Origin: Hemerocallis citrina
Taxonomy: Eukaryota > Streptophyta > Magnoliopsida > Asparagales > Asphodelaceae
Reading direction: 5' to 3'
NCBI GenBank assembly: GCA_017893485.1
Contig: CM030368.1
Coordinates: 174,064,004 to 174,128,003 of the forward strand
Length of the DNA: 64,000 nt
Both the position numbers and the translations under genes were made by a program. The stretch's first letter is position 1. Each line of letters opens with the position of its first letter. Under the pieces are notes generated by a model, which saw only the letters and a program-made list of their open reading frames with translations, had not been told where the DNA came from and ran no database searches. Positions 34,559 to 46,453 of this stretch are shown in pieces.

Positions 34559-35146
34559 TGATATGGCTAAAAATGGGGTTAAATCGGAACCGTCCAGATT
34601 GGGCACGAATCTTGAAGCTCAGGGGTAAAACGGTAATTTCACATACAAACGGGTCCGAAACGGGTACTAGATCTCCTTCTCACAGATCCAATAACCCGCG
34701 AACGGATTCACTCCAACTGGGTACGGGTCCCGACCCGAGACAGACCCAGACCAGCAAGAGGAAATCAGGGTCACTGATTTGACCGAATCAACGGGCCTGA
34801 TTTGCTCTCACCGGGGATCAGGGGTCAGTTTCCTAAACAGATTGTGAGAATTTTACTCTGACAGTTACACAGGAAATCAGGTTCCTAATCACTCACATGG
34901 CGACTATAAATACCTCCCCCTACCACTGTGACCAGGTAATCACTCTTTTTCCACCTTAAGCTCTTTCTTAATCATCACTGGTTACTGACAAGAGCGTCGG
35001 AGGGTGCGTCGCCGGAATCAACCCCGGTGTATCGCACTTCTTTGTAGGTAGCGGCAGGAATCAGAAGGCTTGGATCCGCTATTCAGGTTTTTCCGCGAAC
35101 TCACAAATCCCATCTGTTTACCCCCACACTAGAATAAGCGGTAACA
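34559..35146 (+). repeat. 5' LTR of Tat copy B
   Basis: Begins TGATATGGCTAAAAATG and ends GCGGTAACA. A TATA box CTATAAATACC lies at 34904-34914, with the CT-rich leader downstream. Short for the element's size, as usual in this lineage. Confidence 0.95.
34905..34911 (+). promoter_or_regulatory. TATA box of the Tat LTR promoter
   Basis: TATAAAT in the context GGCGACTATAAATACCTCC. The same sequence is at 49639-49645 (3' LTR) and 17937-17943 (copy A). Confidence 0.7.
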
Positions 35147-35148
35147 GA

Positions 35149-35166
35149 TTGGCGCAGTCTGTGGGA
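35149..35166 (+). other. Primer binding site of Tat copy B
   Basis: TTGGCGCAGTCTGTGGGA, two to three bases after the LTR, fits the TTGGCGCC(G/A)TCTGTGGGA type found after the 5' LTR of many plant gypsy elements. I cannot name the tRNA with certainty. Confidence 0.75.
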
Positions 35167-35220
35167 AACACCATACGAATAGCCTCCGCCTCTTCCTCGT
35201 CGACTAGCCCTTCTCCAACC

Positions 35221-37245
35221 ATGCCTCCCAAGAAGGTCAGGTCTAGGGGGTCCAACCGCGGACCCAAGCCCGCCGATTAGCCAGAGGAAGTCCCCGTCCA
35301 TCCTGCTCCCCAGCCCGAACATCTTCCTCCCCCGGCCCAACAGGGCCAGCCTCCTCTTCCGAACCAACAACCCCCAAATGGTCCTGCTGGTCAGAACCAG
35401 CGGAGGCAGAAGCAACCTCTCCACCCAGACCATGTCTCAATTCACAATGCCTCCTCGGACTCTATGGCTTCCCATAACCCCCGAGCCTCCGATCTCCGCA
35501 ACACCGTTCTGAACCGCCAAAAGGATGAGGACCTTCGCAACCATCTAGATGAGAGGCGGGCCCGAGAGGGAGCCTCCCGCCAGCATCAAGGTGAGCGATC
35601 TCCTCATCGCCGAGACGGTAGGAGGTCTCCGGACTGAAGGGGCCGGGGGGAATCTCCCGAGTGTCGTAGGAGGAGGCCACATTCCCCCGCGGATCGACAT
35701 CATCCGAGGAACGATGAGGCACCTATCACTCGTGCCGAGTTCCTACAATTCCAGGAGACCGTGTTGCAGGCCCTCAACCTTCGCCCCAACAACCATAATG
35801 CCCAGAGGGTTCCAACACCCCCACGGGTTCCAAGTCCTCGCCACCGATCCAGAAGTCCTCTCCCGGCTCCCAGTCGCCAGCAACACCATTATAGTCCTCG
35901 CCGATCCCAGGACTATCGACGCCGCAGTCCCCGCTCCCCTTCCTATGAAGAAGAGTCCAGGGGATTGTTTGATTACCAACGGAGGGACGATGCCCTCTAC
36001 CGTCGTCTCCACGAGATGGAGAGGCGCATCGGTCGCATGGACAAAGAGGAGGAGTTGAGAGCAGGGACCGTTTGCCCGAGCAGACCCCCCTTCTCTCGGA
36101 CAATCATGGAGGCTCCCATCCCGAGGGGTTTCAAACCTCCGCAGTTTGAAACGTACTAAGGGGAGTCAGACCCTGTTGATCATGTCGAAAGCTTCAAGAC
36201 CTTAATGCTGATCCATCAAGCTTCCGACGCCATGCTCTGCAAGACCTTCCCCGCCACTCTCAAGGGGTCGGCACGGGAATGGTACTCCAGGCTCGCTCCC
36301 TCTTCCATCTTCTCGTTCGAGCAGTTCGAAACGCTCTTCATAACTCACTTTGTGAGTAGCAGGCGAACGGAGAAGACTAGCCTCTCCCTACTCCACCTCC
36401 GACAGGAAAGGGGAGAAAAGTTGAGGGACTATGTGAGGAGATTTACCGCGGAGGTCAGGTCGATCGCCTCCCTCGACCAGTCAGTGGCGACCGTCGCGTT
36501 CCAGTCGAACGTCCTCAACTCCAACCTCCGGTCGTCCCTCGCCAAGAGCCCCTGCACAACTTCGCCGATCTTCTCCTAAGGTGCGAGAAGTACATTTGGG
36601 CGGAGGAGGCCGAGTGCCTCCCGAATTTCGGAGGATCCGCCTCCGGATCGAAGAGGAAAACGACAGAAGAGGAGGGGTCCAAAAAGCTACAGAAGGACAA
36701 CAGCAGTCAGCGCCGTCCTCCCCCCAGGTTCGAGAAGTACACTCCTCTCACCACCAATGTCTCCACCATCCTGATGGAAGTGGAGAAGGAAGGGGTGATA
36801 CCGCCCGCTCCGAGGATGAACCCCCCGCCAAGAGGAGAAACAAAGAGAAATGGTGCCATTACCACCGGGACCACGGCCATGACACCAACGACTGCCGGGC
36901 GTTGAAAAATGAGATAGAGGCCCTCATCCAGAGAGGGCAGTTGGCCAAATTTGTGAAGGCAAACAATCAGGGGGATCGCGCCACTCCTCCGCCCCGGGGG
37001 GCTAACAAGCGCTCCGAGCGACGCGATGAGACCCCCGAGTTCGAGGAAGAGCGGTTTCTCTGCCTCATCCACGGAGGCCCCATGGGGGGCTCCTCCAACT
37101 CCTCTCGGAAGGCCTTCGTCCGAGAGGTCAACTCGGTTCACAGCGCCCCTCCCCCCAAAGGCCTAGGCGTCCCAGTGACCTTCTCTGATGAAGACCTCGA
37201 AGGGGTCCGAACTCCCCACTGCGACGCACTTGCATCGACATTCGC
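35221..37245 (+). pseudogene. Tat copy B gag
   Basis: ATG at 35221 (MPPKKVRSRGSNRG). A long Pro/Arg/Ser-rich basic N-terminus is followed by a capsid core: IPRGFKPPQFETY, DHVESFKTLM, LKGSAREWYSRLAPSSI and EKLRDYVRRFTAEV. The frame has stops at 35278, 35635 and 36157, and shifts near 36560. A Tat-type zinc-binding nucleocapsid, CHYHRDHGHDTNDCRALKNE, lies near 36853 in another frame. The frame leading to protease shifts again near 37240. The capsid would package element RNA; this copy cannot make it. Confidence 0.9.
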
Positions 37246-40200
37246 ATGGAGAACTTCAAAGTGCAGAAGGTCCTGGTGGACAACGGGAGCTCGGTGAACA
37301 TCCTCTTCCTCTCGGCCTTCCGAGGGCTGCAGCTGTCCCGGGATCGCCTCAAACCGGCCGGCTACATGCTCCACGGGTTCACGGGGGTACCAGTAACTGT
37401 CGAAGGGGTTATTACCCTAGACGTAACTGCTGGAAAGACCCCTACTACCCGGACCGAGCCGATGGACTTTATGGTCGTCGACGTCCCGGCCGCATATAAT
37501 GTCATCTTAGGCCGACCCGGCCTGGTTGCCCTGGAAGCTGTTCCTTCAGCGTACCACCTTAAAATGAAGTTCCCCACCCGGTCGGGAGTGGGAGAAGTCA
37601 GGGGCAGCCAAGAGACGGCTCAGAAGTGCTATATGACTTCCACTGGGGGTCCGGTGCTCTCCCTCGAGACTCTAGAAATCCCCGAGCCGAATGTCCGACC
37701 CACGTCCGAGCCGGCGGATGAATTGGAAGAAGTACTCTTCTCGGACGATGACCCGAGTCGAAAGTTCCTCATCAGCAAGTCCTTGCCGACTGCCCTATGC
37801 TCCGACTTGGTGCAATGCATCCGGAAGAACCGCGACCTATTTGCTTTGTCTGCCGCGGATATGCCTGGGATTTCCGAGGACCTTCTAGTGCACCGCCTCA
37901 GCGTCAAACCGGGGTGCAGACCGGTTCAGCAAAAGAGGCGTAAGTTCGCCCCCGAGCGACAACAGGCCATCAAGGAGGAGGTGGACAAGCTCTTAAGAGC
38001 TCGGTTTATACAGGAGGTGAACTATCCCGAGTGGCTCTCCAATGTGGTCATGGTTAAGAAGTCCAACGGTTCTTGGAGGATATGCATCGACTTCACCGAC
38101 CTGAATAAGGCGTGTCCGAAGGATCCATTCCCTCTCCCAAATATCGACACCCTCATCGACGCCACCTCGGGCCATGAGCTCCTCAGCTTCATGGACGCCT
38201 TCTCCGGCTATAATCAGATCCGAATGTTCCCCCCGGACATTCCGAAGACTTCCTTCATTACCGACCAGGGCCTCTACTGTTATAGAGTTATGCCGTTCGG
38301 ATTGAAGAACGCCGGAGCCACCTACCAGCGTCTCGTCAACAAAGTCTTCCAAAGCCAGATCGGCTGCAACATGGAAGTATACGTCGATGACATGCTCGTG
38401 AAGAGCATCAGAGGTACCGACCACGTGGCCGACCTCCAGGAGGCGTTCGGCGTATTGAGAAGGCACAACATGAGACTAAATCCGAACAAATGTGCGTTCG
38501 GAGTCTCCTCAGGAAAGTTCCTCGGCTTCATGGTGAGCCAGCGAGGGATCGAAGCAAATCCTGAGAAAATCAAGGCCATACTGGACATGGCCCCGCCCCG
38601 GAACGTCAAGGAAGCGCAGAAGCTTACGGGGTGCCTCGCCGCTATTGGCCGATTCCTTTCAAAGTCAGGGGAATAGTGTCTCCCCTTCTTCAAGGCTCTC
38701 AGGGGGGCCAAGGGTTTCGAGTGGGGCGAGTTGCAACAGGAGTCGTTCGAACAGCTGAAAGCCTACTTGGTGAACCCTCCCCTGCTCAGCAAGCCCGTTC
38801 CGGGGGAAACCCTCTTCATCTACTTAGCTGCTTCCGAGCAGACCCTAAGTGCTGTGTTGGTGAGGGAAGAAGACCGGTCTCAGAGGCCCATCTACTATGT
38901 GAGCAAGGTGCTTAGGGACGCCGAGCTCCGTTATCCGAAGATAGAAAAGATGGCCTACGCCCTGATCATGGCGGCAAGGAAGCTCCGCCCATACTTTCAG
39001 TCCCATTCGGTTGTGGTCCTCACCGACCAACCGCTGAAGCAAATCCTCCACAAGCCGGAAACCTCAGGTCGGCTTATGAAGTGGTCCATCAAGCTGAGCC
39101 AACACGACATCTCATACCAGCCTCGGACTGTGATCAAAGCTCAGGCCCTCGCCGACTTCATCGTTGAGTCCACCATTCCCGAGGTCGGCCATGTCCCGAA
39201 CGGACCCCCCATTTGGACAGTTTTCGTGGACGGTTCCTCCTGCAACGAGGGAAGCGGTGCCGGTATCATCCTAAACGGCCCTGATGACTTCGTCCTCCAG
39301 TATGCCCTCCGTATGAATTTCAAGGCCTCAAACAATGAGGCGGAGTATGAAGCACTAATCGTGGGCCTCGGACTTGCCCGAAGTGCCGGGGCGCAGCGCC
39401 TCCGAATCCATAGTGACTCTCAACTGGTTGTGAACCAAGTTTTGGGCGAGTACGAGGCGCGAGACGAACGGATGGCGAAGTACCTCGCCAAGGTCCGAAC
39501 CCTCATGGGCCGGTTCGAAGAGGTACTCATCCAACGAGTCCCTCGAGAGGAGAATTCGCAAGCCGACGCCCTCTCCAAGTTGGCCTCATCCTCCCTCCAA
39601 GGTCTCGAGCAGACCATCTTGATCGAGGTCCTCATGAAGCCGAGCATAGAAGACGAGACCTTCGACTCAGTGGAGTCTTTACCGGTCCTGCTACAAGATA
39701 ATTGGATGAAACCCTTACTGGAATTCCTAAGGGACGGACTCCTCCCCGAGGATCCCAAAGAAGCACGCCGAGTCAGAACCAGGGCCGAGCGGTATGTCTT
39801 GATCGAGGGGATCTTATACAAGCGCTCCTTCTCGCAGTTTGACGGTCGACCATACCTAAGGTGCCTCTCCCCAGAACAGGCCGACTACGCCTTACAGGAG
39901 CTCCACGAAGGCATCGGCGGAGCACATTCAGGGTCTAGGTCTTTGGCTCGGAAAGCTTTGAATTACGGATACTTCTGGCCGACTCTCCTCCAAGATGCCG
40001 AGCGACACGTTCGGCAATGTGGCTCTTGTCAAAGACATTCCAACGTTCGTCGCCTCCCTCAAGCCAACCTCGCCTCCCTATCAAGTCCTATCCCCTTTGC
40101 AATGTGGGGGATGGATTTACTAGGGCCTTTCCCTCCAGCTCCGGGCCAGTTCAAGTTCTTGGTCGTAGCCATCGACTACTTCTCGAAGTGGATTGAGGCC

Positions 40201-40968
40201 GAGCCCCTCGCCACTATAACCGAGAACAAGGTGCTTCAATTCTTCTGGAAGAGTATCATCTGCAGATTTGGCATCCCCCGTGCCCTCGTAACGGACAACG
40301 GGACTCAGTTCACCGGTGCCGCATTCCGAGCCCTGTGCAAAGACCTTGCCATCCAACAGTGCTTCTCCTCCGTCTCCCACCCTCAGTCGAACAGACAGGC
40401 GGAGAACGCTAACCGGCAAATCCTCTCTGTTATCAAGAAGAGATTGGACAAATGTTCTAAAGGCCTATGGGTCGACCAACTCCCCAATGTGCTGTGGAAC
40501 TATCGCACCAACAAACGGACCCCCACAGGAGAGTCCCCGTTCAACCTCACCTATGGGTCCGAGGCAGTAATACCACTCGAAGTCGGAATACCCTCTCCTC
40601 GTCTCGCAGCCTACAATGAGGAATAGAATGCTAGAGACCTCCGGGCAAACTTAGACCTGGTGGACGAGCTGAGGGAAAGAGCATCAATACGCCAGCAGAA
40701 CTACCGGAGGAGGGTCAAAGTGGCATACAACAAGAAAGTCCGACCCACTGATCTCAAGGAAGGAGACTTGGTCCTCAGAAAGCTGGCCATCTCCTTCCCT
40801 AATCAGAGGAACAAATTGGCTCCGAACTGGGAAGGACCCTAAAAGATCACAAAGGTACTTCGGCCCGGAGCTTATCGTCTGGAAGATCCAGAGGGCAGAG
40901 AGATTCCGAGGACCTGGAATGCCGACCACCTCCTAAAATACCAAGAAAGCGCCCCGGCGCCTCTCTGA
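37246..40968 (+). pseudogene. Tat copy B pol: protease, RT, two RNase H domains, integrase
   Basis: One frame throughout, with three in-frame stops (TAG 38674, TAG 40624, TAA 40840). Protease: VLVDNGSSVNILF near 37270. RT: SNGSWRICIDFTDLNKACP near 38065, FSGYNQI, MPFGLKNAGATYQRL and YVDDMLVKS near 38380. First RNase H: YYVSKVLRDAELRYPKIEK and VLTDQPLKQIL. Second, archaeal-type RNase H: WTVFVDGSSCNEGSGAGIIL near 39213, NNEAEYEALIVGL, HSDSQLVVNQV and REENSQADALSKLASS. Integrase: QCGSCQRH, MDLLGPFPPAPG, VTDNGTQFTG and HPQSNRQAENANRQI. The G before QAEN is R here but G in copy A, a change next to the catalytic glutamate. The C-terminus is RPTDLKEGDLVLRKL. Confidence 0.95.
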
Positions 40969-41127
40969 GTATCACGAGGTGTCGAACCATTCCTCTCCTC
41001 TAGCTTGTAATTCATTTCTTAAGTTGTCAAATGTAAAAACGGCTCGCCGTCAATTATCAATAAAGAATGATTTTTTCGTATTTATAAAGTTGCTTGTATC
41101 TCTCCGTCCTTATTCTTTAATTCAACC

Positions 41128-41570
41128 AATGGTTCGGAGTCCAATGTCCGGCTCGACTTTACTTCCCCGGCTCGTCCTTAGGCGAGCCAGAAGTAGATCG
41201 CCGTTCGGAACTGCTCCCACAACTGTTGAACTACACCGATGGTTCGGAGTCCAACACTCGGCTCGACTTTACTTCCCTAGCTCGCCCTTAGGCGAGCCAG
41301 AAGTAGATCGCCGTTCGGAACTGCTCCCCCAACCGTTAAACTCTAACAATGGTTCCGGAGTCCAACACTTGGTTCGATTCTACTCCGCAAGCTCGCTTCT
41401 CAGCGGGCTAGGAGTGGGTCTCCATTCAGAATTGCTCCCACAACCGTTGAACTCTAACGATGGTTCTGGAGTCCAACACTTGGTTCGATTCTACTCCACA
41501 AACTCGCTTCTCAGCGGGTTAGGAGTGGGTCGCCATTCAGAATTGCTCCAACGACCGTCGAACTCTCACG
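41128..41570 (+). repeat. Tandem array downstream of pol, copy B (4 x 110 bp)
   Basis: Units begin near 41131, 41241, 41351 and 41462, each with GGTTC(C/T)GGAGTCCAA and a later GCCGTTCGGAACTGCTCC or close variant. It is related to the 115-bp array of copy A, though the units have drifted together within each copy. From 41571 to 42247 is non-coding and contains one copy of the longer spacer unit (41740-41905). Confidence 0.9.
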
Positions 41571-42247
41571 AGGATCGGCAAGCCCACCCTCGGGTAAGGC
41601 TCGACTCGCCTCGCAACTTCGCGATAAGAGGAGACAGAAGCACCGCTCGGCACCTCCGGTCGAACGCTCTTGTCGCCGAACCACGGACGAGCGAGAGGTA
41701 TGCTCGGAGCGCACCACGTCGCTCGAACTCTTAGGCATCCGGTCGGCTGACCGAGCAAGTGCCCATCCAAGCGTCAAAACGGAGAAAACTCACTTTCTCC
41801 GCAACTTTCGTGTAAGATCTCGATCAGACGGCCCAGATCTTGCCAGCGGCGCTAAACGGCAAGATAGCATTTTCTTGGGAACTGAGCCCGTCTCGAGATT
41901 CGCGCCACGATCTGACGGCTCAGATTGCGACACGTCGCTCGGCCAACCGAACCCTCAGACCTCTGGTCGGCCAACCGAGCAAGTGCCCATCCGGTGGCTC
42001 AGATCGCGCTACAGCGCCGAACCGCGAACAAGAGAGGGGTCGGGTCGGAGACCTCGGCGCGACGGACACAGTCAGAACCGAAACAACTACGCAGAGCTAC
42101 AAAGGACGTGCTAGTTCGTGAAAAAAAATATTATTAATAATTGGGACACAGTACAAAACAACTCTTCCATACAACGAGGCCACAAAGCCTTAAAGAACAA
42201 TGGTTACAATGCCGACCCGCTACACTTGGTTTTTAAAAGAAAAATCA

Positions 42248-42712
42248 TCAAACGTCCCGTTCGGTCGTCAGTCTAGCTACTTCGGCCGCCAGTTCCTCTT
42301 CCTCCGTCCGAAGCCCCGCCTCTACAGTCTGCAGGTGACGGATCTCAGAGAGCAGATCATCCCTTTCGGCTACTACCTTCGCCAGATTGTGCCGAACGCA
42401 CTGGATCCAAAGGGCGTTGCTGAAGGCGGTCGGCGAGTCTCCGTCCTCTCCCGTAGGGGCCATCTCGGCAATCCTGCTCTCCATACGCCGGATCTCGGCG
42501 TCCCGCTGACCTAGGACGAGCTGAAGGTGGCCCCGCTCGCTCTCGGCTCGGCGCAGTCCCAGCTCGACTTCATAAAGCCGCTCTTGGCATTTGGCCGAGC
42601 GCATCTCCGTCTCCCTCGAGCCAGTCTCGGTTCGAGCGTGATTATCCGAGCAATTGGGGTCGGCGTCTTGAGCTACCACCACGAGCTGAAAAGAGGAAGA
42701 GACGAACAACAA
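42248..42712 (-). CDS. Antisense coiled-coil exon (last), Tat copy B
   Basis: 154-aa frame, preceded by an acceptor (TCTTCCTCTTTTCAG). Heptad-rich: ERLYEVELGLRRAESERGHL, RRMESRIAEMAPTGEDGDS, NLAKVVAERDDLLSEIRHL. It matches the N-terminal half of the copy A exon at 12607-13323 (ERLLEAESDLRKAKYELNHP, RRLEERINEKTPQGDDVGSS). It ends ERDV with TGA. Function unknown; a coiled coil suggests oligomerization. Confidence 0.55.
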   Translation of the reverse strand: MLFVSSSFQLVVVAQDADPNCSDNHARTETGSRETEMRSAKCQERLYEVELGLRRAESERGHLQLVLGQRDAEIRRMESRIAEMAPTGEDGDSPTAFSNALWIQCVRHNLAKVVAERDDLLSEIRHLQTVEAGLRTEEEELAAEVARLTTERDV

Positions 42713-42860
42713 AATTTCAAAACGTTGCCGAAGTCCAACACTTCAAGAATTTTCCAAACAAACTTTCAGATTTGTATTCAGATATAGTAACTCTACATAC
42801 AACAAGACCGACCCTACAACAGAGTTTTACAATAGCCATAAGAAACATAAGACGACATGT

Positions 42861-43700
42861 TTAGTGCCTCTTCGGAAGGGGTACGCTTCGGTTCAAGGAA
42901 ACGCGGGGACGGCGAGGCCTGACCTCCGAGATCGATTCCAAACCAACGAAGCAAGATCCCCCTTCGCCACTGACCCTAACTGTGGTGCCGACCGAGGCAC
43001 CGCTAGACGAGACGGCTACACTACTCTGAGCGTCAGCAGGACTCCGCCTAGCCGCAGGCAAACGAGTCGCAAGTTTGTAGAAGGTAATCCCTCTCTCGCT
43101 CTCTTCGCGAGTACACGACGTAATGCGAACGTTGGCCCTCTCAGGCAGAGGCTTGAGCAACACGACCTCTTCCTCCAACTCGATAATCCTATCCTTCAGA
43201 GCATCGTCCTTCGCCGACATCTTCAAACAGAGAGGTCTTGACGAGCCCGAGACATTGGCGCTATCGGTCGCAAGCCGTCGGTAATGGGTGACCTCGATCC
43301 CCCTGTCTATCGTAATCCTCCTAATCTTGTCGACCTCGGCCAATAATTTTTTGCGCTCGGATGACACCTTCTCCAACTCGGAAGCTAGCTTCCCTTCTTC
43401 CGCCGAACGCTCTGTCTCCGCTAACTCCAAGTGTCGGATCTCGGCCAAGTGCTCATTATTCTTCTGCTCGACGACGGAAAGCTCTCTACGAAGCCGCTCA
43501 GTCTCACCTTCGGGATAAGGAGCTTGGGGTTGCTTCCGCAGTTGCTTTAACTCGCGACAATACCCCCTCACAGCTACCTTTATCTCCTCCAGCTTCAGGA
43601 ACATATAAAACCGCTTCTCCCGGCTTAGTGAAAGCTCTCACTTCGTTTTGGTCAGCTCCTTACGAAGGTACGAAACATCCGTGATCGGACCAAACTTCAC
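42861..43700 (-). CDS. Antisense coiled-coil exon (fourth), Tat copy B
   Basis: An acceptor (CTACTTTTCAG) precedes the exon at about 43700. There is an in-frame TGA near 43640, then an open frame of 247 aa from 43604. Long coiled coil (ELSVVEQKNNEHLAEIRHLE, KLASELEKVSSERKKLLAEV), then the conserved block NVRITSCTREESERGITFYK and a Ser/Val-rich tail. The C-terminal half matches copy A 12607-12900. EIRHL...EE.KLASELE...SERKK repeats in the last exon, which suggests exon duplication. Confidence 0.55.
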
Positions 43701-43909
43701 CTGAAAAGTAGAGATAAATCCGACGCCCAACACTTGGAGAATTTTAAGCCTACTCAAACACAAAATCCAGAGACTAACACTTGGAGAATTTTTTGGCCAA
43801 ACAAAGAATGTTTTCATTCAAAACTCAAAAAAGCGTTACAAGAGCGGTGGCCAGTCCGCAGTTAGGCTTACACAAAAAGAAAAACAAAAGACTAAAAGAC
43901 GCAACCAAG

Positions 43910-44596
43910 TTAGGGGTCGACCTTTTTGTCGTTCGGGTCTGTCGACCCCTCGGCCTTATCCTCGCCCTCGACCTCGTCCTCGTCCTCGTCCCCGCTCTCG
44001 CTCTCCTCTTCAGAATCGTCCTCCTCCTCACCCTCGGCCTCAGTCTCGCCCGGGCCTTCGACACCCTCGGTCTGTCCCTCGGGGCCGAGCATCGCCGGGG
44101 GAAGCTCCTCCTCCCCCTCCACAGGGTCGTAGAAATGGTAGGAGGACGTGTCAAACCCCGGGTTCCGAGCGGCGATATGAAGAAGGGCTCGGCCGTACGC
44201 GTCCTCCATGTTCTTGAACATGTGATGCTCGGCCTCGCCCTGGACGGCCTTCTTCGGCTTCGCCACCTTAGACCGGTGCTTAGCCATGATCTTCTCGGCC
44301 CTTTTCCGAGCCCTCTCCGCCTCCGACCGAGCATTGGCCAACTCCTCCTTCAGCTCGGCATTCTCCTTCTCCGAGGCCTCGAGCTTGGCTGCCGTGTCCT
44401 TTGACCGCTGAACCGCGTCGGCCAGCTGCGCATCCAACCCCGCCACTTCGGCTCCACGCTTTGCCGAGAGGAGTAGCTCATCATCTAGCAGCTTCACTGC
44501 TTTCGCGCGCTCTGACCTCTCCCGGTCATACTACGCCGTCAGCTCCTGCTCCTTGCTCGCGAACTCCTCGAGCAAGAAGTTGAAGTGGCAGAGGGT
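43910..44596 (-). pseudogene. Antisense gene exon 3, Tat copy B (coiled coil plus acidic tail)
   Basis: Acceptor CTCTTTTCAG, then ACCCTCTGCCACTTC. A TAG near 44533 (after KEQELTA) breaks it; otherwise the frame runs 229 codons. A coiled coil (KLEASEKENAELKEELANA, AERARKRAEKIMAKHRSK) is followed by AYGRALLHIAARNPGFDTSS and a strongly acidic tail (EEEDDSEEESESGDEDEDE) ending in KKVDP. The same order is seen in copy A. Joins exon 2 in phase 0. Confidence 0.72.
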
Positions 44597-44687
44597 CTGA
44601 AAAGAGAACAAACCGTTAGAGTCCGAACCCAGAAACTTAGAAAATTTCAGAAAAATGCTTCAATAAGAAAGTGTTCGGTCCACTCAC

Positions 44688-45199
44688 CGACATTGTGTTC
44701 CGAGCAATCTGCATTGTGGCATCCCCAACTTGCCCGGACTTAAGGGCCGCTCGGTCCTTTGGGGTCAGCAGGTGCTTCACCGCCTGCATGCAAATGTTGC
44801 CGTCGCCCAAAAAACCGTCGACTTTCATCACTTGCCAGTCGGGGACGAAGATCTGCTTGTGCCCCTCGGTCAAGATCTTCTCCGCATCGGCAGTGAGGGG
44901 CGGAACTTGGAGGGATAACACCTCGTTCACGCCGAACGCGTCGCTCGACGAGCCGGGAGCATCCTCCTTCGCCGTTGGTGTTGGCGCATCAGAAACTGGA
45001 GGATCGGAGGCCGTGACCTTCTCCTGCTCGGGATCGGCCTCCGGGACGATGACCTTCTGCAGGTCAGCGGTCTTCGGGACCGAAGGTATCTTTGGCGCTC
45101 GGCCCCCCTGAGGCCCAGTCGAGGGTCTCTTCTTTCTCGTCTCTTGCTCCTTCGCCTTGGCCTTTGCCATCAACGCCCTATAGTCCATCCTAGAAGACT
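44688..45199 (-). CDS. Antisense gene exon 2, Tat copy B
   Basis: Acceptor GGCTTGTGCAG, then AGTCTTCTAGG-ATG-GACTAT. Donor ATGTCG|GTGAGTGG. At 512 nt it takes the frame from phase 1 to phase 0 and is fully open. It reads MDYRALMAKAKAKEQETRKK, a Pro/Ala/Ser-rich linker, PDWQVMKVDGFLGDGNICMQ and LTPKDRAALKSGQVGD. Matches copy A 14255-14729 in junctions and sequence. Function unknown. Confidence 0.72.
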
Positions 45200-45276
45200 C
45201 TGCACAAGCCGAATGAAAAAACTTAGACAAAATTTTCAAGAACTTCAAGCAAAGAGTAAAAATACCAGAAGCGTAC

Positions 45277-46261
45277 TAGGGTCGATCGGACTGAGACCCC
45301 CTCGGAACAAAGCTTCCTCGGTAATATCTTTCCAACTGAGCGTCGGCAAGGCAAGGAGCTTCTTGAGGACTTCCGCCTCCTCGTCACTCAGCACCGGCTC
45401 CTTCTTCGCCCGCTTGGGCAGGCCATCCCTCGACCAAGTTATCGGAATCGCCCAGGGTTCGGGAGCCCGGACGATAAAGTACTTCTCCTTCCAATGCTTG
45501 ATCGAGTCCGGGTTCTCGATCAACTTCACGCCGGTTCGCGGCGAAAGATAGAACCTCTGCTCATTTCTGTTCGGCTGACAGGGGCGGTAGAGGCTCCGAA
45601 GGAGGAACATACTTGGCTCAGCGCCGATCTCTTGACATCGGAGAACAAATGCCAGGACGTGCCTCAAAGTGTTCGGCATCAGCTGGGCAGGGCTCAAACT
45701 GTACCAAATGAGAACCTCGACAATGAATGGATGGAGCGGAAAACGGAGCCCGGCGGCCAAGAAGTCGAGGGGAAATACGCACGCGTCAATTGAAGACGAT
45801 GTGCAGGCTCGAAAACCCGGTCCAGGGAGAAGTAGCCCGTACTCGGCAGGGATCTGGAATCCGGTCCGGATCCGATGCAGATCAGCCTCCGTGAGAGACG
45901 AAATGGTGTGGTCCACCTCGGACAACTCTCTCGGCTCATTCGCCTCTACCGACCTGGTAGTGCCCTGAGTCACCTTCTCCAACATCTCTTCGGAATAGCT
46001 CCGAACGCCCCCCACACTCGACAGAACGATCGGCTGCCGACCGAACTCCCCCGCCATCTTCGACTGCTCAATGATTGTGACCACTCCCTTACCCTTCTGG
46101 GACTTTGCCACAACATCCTGGAGCGGCTCGGCTACTTCGCCACTCTTACTCGGCCGAACAACGGTCTGCTCGGTCGGCTCTAACACCTCCTTTCCTTTAC
46201 CCGCTCTGCCGACGACTTGGTCCTAGGCGGGGGTCTCATCCGAAGGGGTAATCTTAACCAT
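45277..46261 (-). pseudogene. Antisense gene exon 1, Tat copy B: 'putative gypsy type transposon' domain
   Basis: ATG at 46261 (aligned to 15720 in copy A), with a TAG at codon 13; after that it is open, the longest frame starting at 46186 (313 aa). It carries the conserved block DLHRIRTGFQIPAEYGLLLP, FPLHPFIVEVLIWYSLSPAQ and LRHVLAFVLRCQEIG. RFYLSPRTGVKLIENPDS and TLSWKDITEEALFRGGLSPI follow. That is the plant domain Pfam calls putative gypsy type transposon. The donor CCTA|GTACGC gives 985 nt, phase 1. No enzymatic motif is recognised. Confidence 0.78.
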
Positions 46262-46453
46262 TTTTCTAAAAAGAGAGGAGAGAAACTGACCTTGAAGTGA
46301 CTGCAACGGTCGAAAAAGTTCGTCGGAGCAAAGAAACACCTAGCCACGACAGCCAACAGCACCACCCGGTAGCTAAAAACTTCGATGGTGAAAAGTAAAA
46401 ACTTGAGAGAGAAAGTAAAAGTGAAGAATGAGATTTGGGGTGGGGGAGTGAAG

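Noticed and set aside
35549..36058. 169-aa plus-strand frame and several minus-strand frames over Tat gag
   Set aside because: Shadow frames of a GC-rich gag region; the gag frame at 35221 has clear domain similarity while these do not.
40979..41734. 251-aa plus-strand frame downstream of Tat copy B pol
   Set aside because: It is a translation of the 110-bp tandem array, explaining its repeated Ser/Leu/Gly peptide pattern; not a gene.
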